Below, in pieces: positions 7,901 to 11,091 of a DNA stretch of 11,091 nt (its first letter is position 1; the number at the start of each line of letters is the position of its first letter). Below the pieces are notes generated by a model. It did no database searches. It saw only the letters and a program-made list of their open reading frames with translations, and was not told the DNA's origin. Origin of the DNA: an uncultured Oscillibacter sp. (GTDB lineage Bacteria > Bacillota > Clostridia > Oscillospirales > Oscillospiraceae). Both the position numbers and the translations under genes were made by a program. Where the stretch lies: assembly GCA_900544105.1 (NCBI GenBank), contig UQUC01000070.1:1-11091 (forward strand), written 5' to 3'.

Positions 7901-8952
7901 TGCTGGGACACGATGACCCCACCATGGTGCGCATGATGCAGGACCTCACCGGGGTAGACCCCCATGAGATCCCCTTGGACGACCCGGATACCATGTCTAT
8001 CTTCATTTCCAGCAAGGTACTGGGCTATGAAAATGACCCCATTCTGGGGCCAACCGGCGCTGTGGCCATTCCGGAGTTCAATACTCGGTTTACCCGCCAG
8101 ATGCTCATTGACACCCAGCCTAAGGATTTCAACACCCTGGTGCGGCTCTCCGGCTTCTCTCACGGTACGGACGTGTGGATGGGCAACGCCCGGGAGCTGA
8201 TCCTCAGCGGCACCGCCAGCGTTCTGGAAACGGTGGGCTGCCGTGACGATATTATGCTGTACCTGATCTCCAAGGGCCTTGACCCCAAAATGAGCTTCAA
8301 GATCATGGAGAAGGTGCGAAAGGGCAAGGTGAAGAAGGGCGGCTTCGACGAGGGCTGGGAGGAGGCCATGATGGAGCACGATGTGCCGGACTGGTACATT
8401 GAGTCTCTGGCCAAGATCGGCTACCTGTTCCCCAAGGCCCACGCCGTGGCCTACGTCATGATGGCCTTCCGCATCGCCTGGTATAAGGTCCATGAGCCAC
8501 TGGCGTTCTATGCGACCTTTTTCTCCGTCCGAGCCAAGGCATTTGACGCGGAATACTGCTGTGCCGGCATGGACGCGGTGAAGCGGAAGATCAAGGAGAT
8601 CGAAAACAACAAGGACGCCACCGCCGTGGAGCAGAACCTGCTGACCACGCTGGAGGTGTGCTATGAGTTCTATCTCCGGGGCTTCCATTTTGACACCATC
8701 AACATCTACAAGTCGGACGCCACCAAGTTTATCGTCACGGAAAAGGGCCTTCTGCCGCCCTTTGTGACGGTCCACGGCTTAGGCGAGGCGGCGGCTCTGG
8801 ACACGGTGGAAAAGCGAAAAGGGAAGGAGTTCATCTCCATCGAGGAGTTTGCCATGTGCTGTAATAAGCTGTCCAAGACCCATATCGAGCAGCTAAAGGC
8901 GCTGGGCGCTTTCGCGGGCATGGCGGACACCAGCCAGATCACCCTGTTTTAA
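4966..8952 (+). CDS. polC: DNA polymerase III alpha subunit, PolC type (with proofreading exonuclease)
   Basis: This is the replicative polymerase of low-GC-lineage bacteria. Domains in order: a short N-terminal domain (about 1-90), a Ser/Gly/Pro-rich linker, an OB-fold (about 115-215), and a PHP domain (H227-x-H229, D260-H261). The PHP domain is interrupted by a DEDDh exonuclease (D314, E316, D399, H452, D457). The catalytic region follows: a zinc-binding segment (C799, C802, C824, C827) just before the PDIDLNFSG motif with D853 and D855, and the third catalytic Asp, D978, in LKLDMLGHD. The 123-residue gap from D855 to D978 equals, as I recall it, that of Geobacillus PolC. The protein ends in QITLF, a sliding-clamp-binding motif. 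At 1328 residues it is roughly 100 shorter than B. subtilis PolC, and the missing part is N-terminal. An AAGGA lies close to the ATG and a GGGGA lies 11 bases before it. A terminator follows, so polC is the last gene of the run. Confidence 0.97.
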   Translation: MSREIPFFELFAQLQLSPELRLKLLGTVIASACIHQDTLSMELAMIVKHPLEPSDLDELNSAIRNGYGLNEVRFRVTLKEEQLPSQWKAAAAPSAPSGGGPSGPVLMGNPIKVKPVEMKTLDLKMGNATVSGKVFSVECVETRRPGMWRLHVEMTDYTSSVAVHKNLTEKEAKGLDGKINPGMWLCVQGKMEPTWDGKDIQLNPYHINVIQHEERQDTAPVKRVELHLHTKMSNMDALTDTKEVIKEAIRWGHPAIAITDHGVAQSFPDAWHAAGDKIKILYGVEGYFINNVDDRIAVHGRGDCGLDDEFVCFDIETTGLKVDREAITEIGAVVLKNGEISERFQTFVNPNRRLTPEIIGLTGITDEMLKDAPQLKDALTEFLKFVNGRPLAAHNAEFDIGFIRAGCKKVGLEFDPTYVDSLILAQNLLPGLGKYKLDIVADHLDLPAFNHHRASDDAATVGYMLIPFWKMLHEREIHTLQAVNKEMEKLRPLGSKSNRFPKHIIILARNKVGLKNLYQLISASNLKYFKRVPTIPKSELMAHREGLIIGSACEAGELFKAVVDHKDWDELKRIASFYDYLEIQPLCNNAFMLRNGEARSEEDLREFNRTIVRLGEELGKPVCATGDVHFREPEDEVYRHILLASKKFPDANEPLPIYFKTTQEMLEEFQYLGEEKAYEVVVTNTRLVADQIETFELLPAELFPPRLENSEEDLNRLVWEKVHRLYGEDPPQLIVDRLNVELGGILGKYDVVYMSAQKLVQRSNECGYLVGSRGSVGSSLVAYMSGITEVNSLPPHYRCPKCKNSEFILDGSYGCGADMPDKVCPVCGTQYIKDGFDIPFETFLGFGGGKVPDIDLNFSGEYQARAHRHAIEMFGETQVFRAGTIGTLAEKTAYGFVKKYLEENGIVACRAEENRLTLGCVGVRRTTGQHPGGLVVVPDDKDMEDFCPVQHPADADDSDTITTHFEYHSMEANILKLDMLGHDDPTMVRMMQDLTGVDPHEIPLDDPDTMSIFISSKVLGYENDPILGPTGAVAIPEFNTRFTRQMLIDTQPKDFNTLVRLSGFSHGTDVWMGNARELILSGTASVLETVGCRDDIMLYLISKGLDPKMSFKIMEKVRKGKVKKGGFDEGWEEAMMEHDVPDWYIESLAKIGYLFPKAHAVAYVMMAFRIAWYKVHEPLAFYATFFSVRAKAFDAEYCCAGMDAVKRKIKEIENNKDATAVEQNLLTTLEVCYEFYLRGFHFDTINIYKSDATKFIVTEKGLLPPFVTVHGLGEAAALDTVEKRKGKEFISIEEFAMCCNKLSKTHIEQLKALGAFAGMADTSQITLF

Positions 8953-8971
8953 GAGGCGATCACCAGGAAAT

Positions 8972-9014
8972 AAGCACGCCCGATCCGGCTGATAGCCGCG
9001 TCGGGCGTGCTTTT
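8972..9014 (+). terminator. Intrinsic terminator of the uppS-polC transcription unit
   Basis: A perfect 12-base-pair stem pairs AAGCACGCCCGA (8972-8983) with TCGGGCGTGCTT (9001-9012), followed by a run of T to 9014. The 17-base loop itself contains a 5-base-pair hairpin, CGGCT/AGCCG, with a GAT loop. It begins 19 bases after the polC stop. The A-rich and T-rich flanks could let it work weakly on the other strand too. Confidence 0.88.
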
Positions 9015-9093
9015 CAAAAAAGAATTGGAGTGTACTGACAACGGTCAAATTCTAATGAAATTCAATGCGTGTAAGGCTAAAACGCTTTATAGA

Positions 9094-9128
9094 AACGCAC
9101 CTCGTATTCCCTGAATACGAGGTGCGTT
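9094..9128 (-). terminator. Hairpin, probable terminator of the minus-strand potCD-thioesterase unit
   Basis: A perfect 16-base-pair stem (9094-9109 with 9113-9128) has a loop of only three bases. It lies 20 bases beyond the stop of the minus-strand thioesterase gene. Read on the minus strand, the 3' arm ends in GTT followed by TCTATAAAG, a weak U-tract; the plus-strand reading has an equally weak one. Position next to the minus-strand gene, and one extra G-U pair possible only in the minus-strand RNA, favour that orientation, but it may act in both directions. Confidence 0.65.
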
Positions 9129-9148
9129 CTTGTTAAGGAAATTCGTTT

Positions 9149-9544
9149 TTACTTTTCCAGCTTGCTGTTGCACTTGCTGAGGAAGCGGTCATTGGTGATG
9201 ATCGCCCGGGTGTGGGTGCCTGCGCCGATGGGACCTTTCTCGTCCCAGGCTTTTACAGCAAAGTCGATCATCTTGCCGTTTTCGGAAACGGCGGTGATCT
9301 CAGCCTCTGCCCAGACCTTCATACCCACGGGGGTAGGGGCGTCATGGGAGACATTCAGATGGGTGCCCACGCTGCCCTTCCCCTCCTCCAGATACTGCTG
9401 GAGGACGCCGGCCGCGGCATTTTCCATCATAGCCGTCATAAAGGGGGTGCCGAACACCGGCAGCATACCGGAACCGGCCATCTGTGCGGTGAGCTCCGGG
9501 GTGACCGTTTTTTCAACAGTCAATTTTGCGCCAATTTCAATCAT
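9149..9544 (-). CDS. Hotdog-fold acyl-CoA thioesterase, FlK (fluoroacetyl-CoA thioesterase) family
   Basis: This 131-residue protein resembles FlK of Streptomyces cattleya along most of its length, including the blocks VFGTPFMTAMMENAA and EEGKGSVGTHLNVSHDAPTP. The FlK catalytic triad (T42, E50, H76, as I recall it) has clear counterparts, T33, E41 and H67, with exactly the same spacing of 8 and 26 residues. The family hydrolyses small acyl-CoA thioesters as a dimeric hotdog fold in the cytoplasm. Homologues are widespread in anaerobes that do not make fluoroacetate, so the natural substrate here is unknown and a general housekeeping thioesterase is the safer reading. The AAAGGA ribosome site (plus-strand 9552-9557) lies 7 bases before the ATG. 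The gene begins 44 bases after the potD stop with no visible terminator between, so it is probably co-transcribed with the polyamine transporter genes. Confidence 0.85.
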   Translation of the reverse strand: MIEIGAKLTVEKTVTPELTAQMAGSGMLPVFGTPFMTAMMENAAAGVLQQYLEEGKGSVGTHLNVSHDAPTPVGMKVWAEAEITAVSENGKMIDFAVKAWDEKGPIGAGTHTRAIITNDRFLSKCNSKLEK

Positions 9545-9588
9545 ACTCAGTTCCTTTCTGTCCCGCGTTGGCAGGACTGCGGTTTCTG

Positions 9589-10731
9589 TTAAATACCCAG
9601 CTCCGTCCAGAGATCGTTGTACAGCGTCAGCGTGTCGGCGGGGAGGTTGGTATACAACTCGCAGCGGGCCAGCACCTCGTCGGGAGCGGCCATGATCTCA
9701 TAGCGCTCCTCGTCCAGAGGCTCGCCGTAGGTCTCCTCGTAGTAAGCGGGATAGCCCTCCAGAGCCTCCAGATTGGGGGAAGCATAGCCAATGTAGTCCA
9801 TGTTGGCCAGATTGGACTCCGTGGAGGCGATGAAGTTGATCCATTCCTCGGCTTCCTCCTTGTGCTGAGCGGTTTTCAGAACGCACATAGCGTCCACAAA
9901 CCAGTTGCTGCCCTCCTTGGGCACCACGAACTTCAGATCGGGGTTGTTGTCCAGCATGGTCAGGTAGTCACCGGCGTAGTACATGGCAATGGCGGCGTTG
10001 CTGCCCTCCATCTTGCCAAAGACCTCATCCATCACGAAGGACTGGTACACGCCCTTGCTCTTGGCGTCTGCCAGCAGTTCGTAGGCTTCCCGGATCTGAG
10101 CCTCATCGGTGGTGTTGATGTCATAGCCCAGATCCAGCAGGGCGGCGGCCAGAGCATCCCGGGAGTTGCGGATCATCAGGACGTTGCCGGCGTACTTCTC
10201 GTCGAACATAGCGTCCCAGCTGTCGATGTCGCCGTCCACCATGGTGGAATTGTAGATGATGCCCAGGGTGCCCCAGGTGTAGGGAACGGTGTACTTGTTT
10301 TCAGGATCGAAGCTCAGGCTCTTGTACTGCTCGCCGATCTTGGCATAGTTGGGGATGTTGTCGTAGTTCAGCTCCGCCAGCATATCCTCGTCAATGAGAC
10401 GGGCGATCATATAGTCAGAAGGGACGATGACGTCATAGTCACCAGCGCCGGTTTTCAGCAGGGAGTACAGGGCTTCATTGCTCTCGGCGGTCTGGTAGTT
10501 GACCTTGATGCCGGTCTCGTCCTCGAATTTGTAGATCAAGTCCTCGTCAATGTATTCACCCCAGCTGCAAACATTCACAACACGCTTGCCGCTGCCGTTA
10601 CTGTCGCCGGAATTGGAATCCGAATTGGAATCTGTGCTGCTGGTAAAGCTGTTGCTATTACCGCCGCATCCGGTGAGAAACAGGCTTGCCGCCATGGTCA
10701 TGGCACAAGTCAAGGCTAATGCTTTTTTCAA
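9589..10731 (-). CDS. potD: Spermidine/putrescine ABC transporter substrate-binding lipoprotein (PotD type)
   Basis: This lipoprotein captures polyamines outside the membrane and delivers them to the PotABC transporter. From the TTG at 10731 the product has 380 residues: a basic start (MKKAL), a hydrophobic signal, the lipobox LTGC with lipidated C22, then a Ser/Asn/Gly/Asp-rich linker (25-48) and a two-lobed periplasmic-binding-protein fold. Family segments include CSWGEYI (W57, Y60), AESNEALY, DYDVIVPSDY (S105, Y107), VPYTWGTLGI, VVPKEGSNWFVDAM and IGYASPNLEAL. An in-frame ATG at 10791 would add 20 charged residues before the signal peptide, sits 2 bases from the potC stop and has no ribosome site. 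The TTG has GGAGG 9 bases upstream, so TTG is preferred. By eye, a few E. coli PotD pocket residues are replaced here (for example Tyr for W229), so the exact polyamine, or another small cation, is not settled. Confidence 0.92.
   Translation of the reverse strand: MKKALALTCAMTMAASLFLTGCGGNSNSFTSSTDSNSDSNSGDSNGSGKRVVNVCSWGEYIDEDLIYKFEDETGIKVNYQTAESNEALYSLLKTGAGDYDVIVPSDYMIARLIDEDMLAELNYDNIPNYAKIGEQYKSLSFDPENKYTVPYTWGTLGIIYNSTMVDGDIDSWDAMFDEKYAGNVLMIRNSRDALAAALLDLGYDINTTDEAQIREAYELLADAKSKGVYQSFVMDEVFGKMEGSNAAIAMYYAGDYLTMLDNNPDLKFVVPKEGSNWFVDAMCVLKTAQHKEEAEEWINFIASTESNLANMDYIGYASPNLEALEGYPAYYEETYGEPLDEERYEIMAAPDEVLARCELYTNLPADTLTLYNDLWTELGI
10610..10633 (-). repeat. Two tandem 12-base copies inside potD
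   Basis: GAATTGGAATCC (10610-10621) is followed directly by GAATTGGAATCT (10622-10633) on the plus strand, one mismatch apart. On the coding strand they encode DSNS twice, within the flexible linker after the lipidated cysteine. It looks like a slippage duplication in a region under weak length constraint. Confidence 0.85.
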
Positions 10732-10740
10732 TTGATCATT

Positions 10741-10745
10741 CCTCC
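10741..10745 (-). promoter_or_regulatory. Ribosome binding site that sets the potD TTG start
   Basis: GGAGG on the minus strand is 9 bases before the TTG at 10731, a good distance. An ATG lies only one base after GGAGG (10739-10737), but it is out of frame with potD and opens a three-codon frame whose TGA overlaps the TTG. It is also too close to the GGAGG for efficient use. Confidence 0.75.
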
Positions 10746-10793
10746 AGTGTTTTTTTGATTTTTCTATTTCAGGCTTACGCCGTGAAACCATTT

Positions 10794-11091
10794 TTATCGC
10801 CGCTGCTCCGCGGCCAGCTTGCGCTCCTGCCGGGCCTCCCGGACGTTGATGACCGCCAGCAGGACCAGCACCGTCACAAACAGCAGGGTGGAGATGGCGT
10901 TGATCTCCGGGGTCACCTTCTTCTTGGTCATGCCGTAGATGGTCATGGCCAGAGTAGAGGAAGAGGAACCGGCGGTGAAGTAGCTGATGACGAAATCGTC
11001 AATGCTCATGGTGAAGGCCGTCAGCGCACCGGAGACGATGCCGGGCTTGATCTCCGGGATGATGACCTTCCAGAAGGCCTGCATCCAGGTG
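10794..11091 (-). CDS. potC: Polyamine ABC transporter permease, PotC type (3' part only)
   Basis: This is the C-terminal part of an inner-membrane permease of the spermidine/putrescine importer. The frame is open to the right edge (two further codons, Thr and Trp, precede the first visible Met at 11084), so the gene starts outside the window. The visible part begins in the EAA loop that docks with the ATPase (AFWKVIIPEIKPGIVSGAL) and continues with SIDDFVISYF and TPEINAISTL, both matching the PotC C-terminus. It ends with a membrane helix (LLFVTVLVLLAVI) and a basic tail. Its stop lies 62 bases upstream of the potD TTG start. potA and potB are expected farther right. Confidence 0.93.
   Translation of the reverse strand, partial: TWMQAFWKVIIPEIKPGIVSGALTAFTMSIDDFVISYFTAGSSSSTLAMTIYGMTKKKVTPEINAISTLLFVTVLVLLAVINVREARQERKLAAEQRR

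Noticed and set aside
7279..8775. 498-codon open frame on the minus strand inside polC
   Set aside because: It is fully antisense to a gene with intact catalytic motifs, its translation is rich in His, Val, Gln and Gly with no recognisable domain, and long antisense frames are expected in GC-rich coding DNA.
9013..9093. Possible promoter on the minus strand (TTGACC-like hexamer) between the two hairpins
   Set aside because: The matching -10 position is poor, and any transcript would run straight into the polC terminator region and then antisense to polC.
9526..10719. 397-codon plus-strand open frame opposite potD
   Set aside because: It is antisense to a clear PotD lipoprotein, has a low-complexity Val/Gly/His/Gln-rich translation, and no ribosome site or family resemblance.
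10732..10791. ATG at 10791 as the potD start
   Set aside because: It would put 20 mostly charged residues before the signal peptide and has no ribosome site; the TTG at 10731 has a well-placed GGAGG.
1..11091. Search for CRISPR arrays, tRNA or rRNA genes, transposases, integrases, toxin-antitoxin pairs or a defence system
   Set aside because: None seen by eye; almost all the sequence is accounted for by housekeeping and transport genes.

Overview
The window looks like a piece of ordinary chromosome from a GC-rich, probably anaerobic member of the Bacillota, most likely class Clostridia and perhaps an Oscillospiraceae-type gut bacterium. The evidence is a PolC-type DNA polymerase III, the Bacillota gene order uppS-cdsA-dxr-rseP-polC with ispG placed between rseP and polC, and the protein sequences themselves. 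The family-level placement is an inference.

Left part (positions 1 to about 8952, + strand): a tightly packed run of six genes, uppS (5' end cut by the window edge), cdsA, dxr, rseP, ispG and polC. Gaps run from a 4-base overlap to 35 bases, and no terminator is visible between the genes, so they are probably one transcription unit that continues to the left (pyrH and frr usually lie there). dxr and ispG make isoprenoid precursors by the MEP pathway. uppS turns them into the C55 lipid carrier for cell-wall synthesis. cdsA makes CDP-diacylglycerol for phospholipids, rseP is an intramembrane protease, and polC is the replicative polymerase. The unit ends at a strong intrinsic terminator just after polC.

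Middle (8953 to 9148): a short region between convergent genes with two hairpins, one closing the polC unit and one most likely closing the minus-strand unit.

Right part (9149 to 11091, - strand): reading from the right edge, the 3' part of a PotC-type polyamine ABC permease, a PotD-type lipoprotein that binds the substrate, and a small hotdog-fold thioesterase of the FlK (fluoroacetyl-CoA thioesterase) family. The rest of the transporter (potA, potB) presumably lies beyond the right edge.

I found no mobile element, CRISPR array, tRNA, rRNA or recognisable new defence or biosynthetic system. Several start codons were corrected from the sequence: uppS begins left of the window, dxr begins at 1635, and potD most likely uses a TTG at 10731. 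The points most worth a second look are the FlK-like enzyme with a complete catalytic triad beside polyamine-uptake genes, the shortened N-terminus of PolC, and the odd potD start region.
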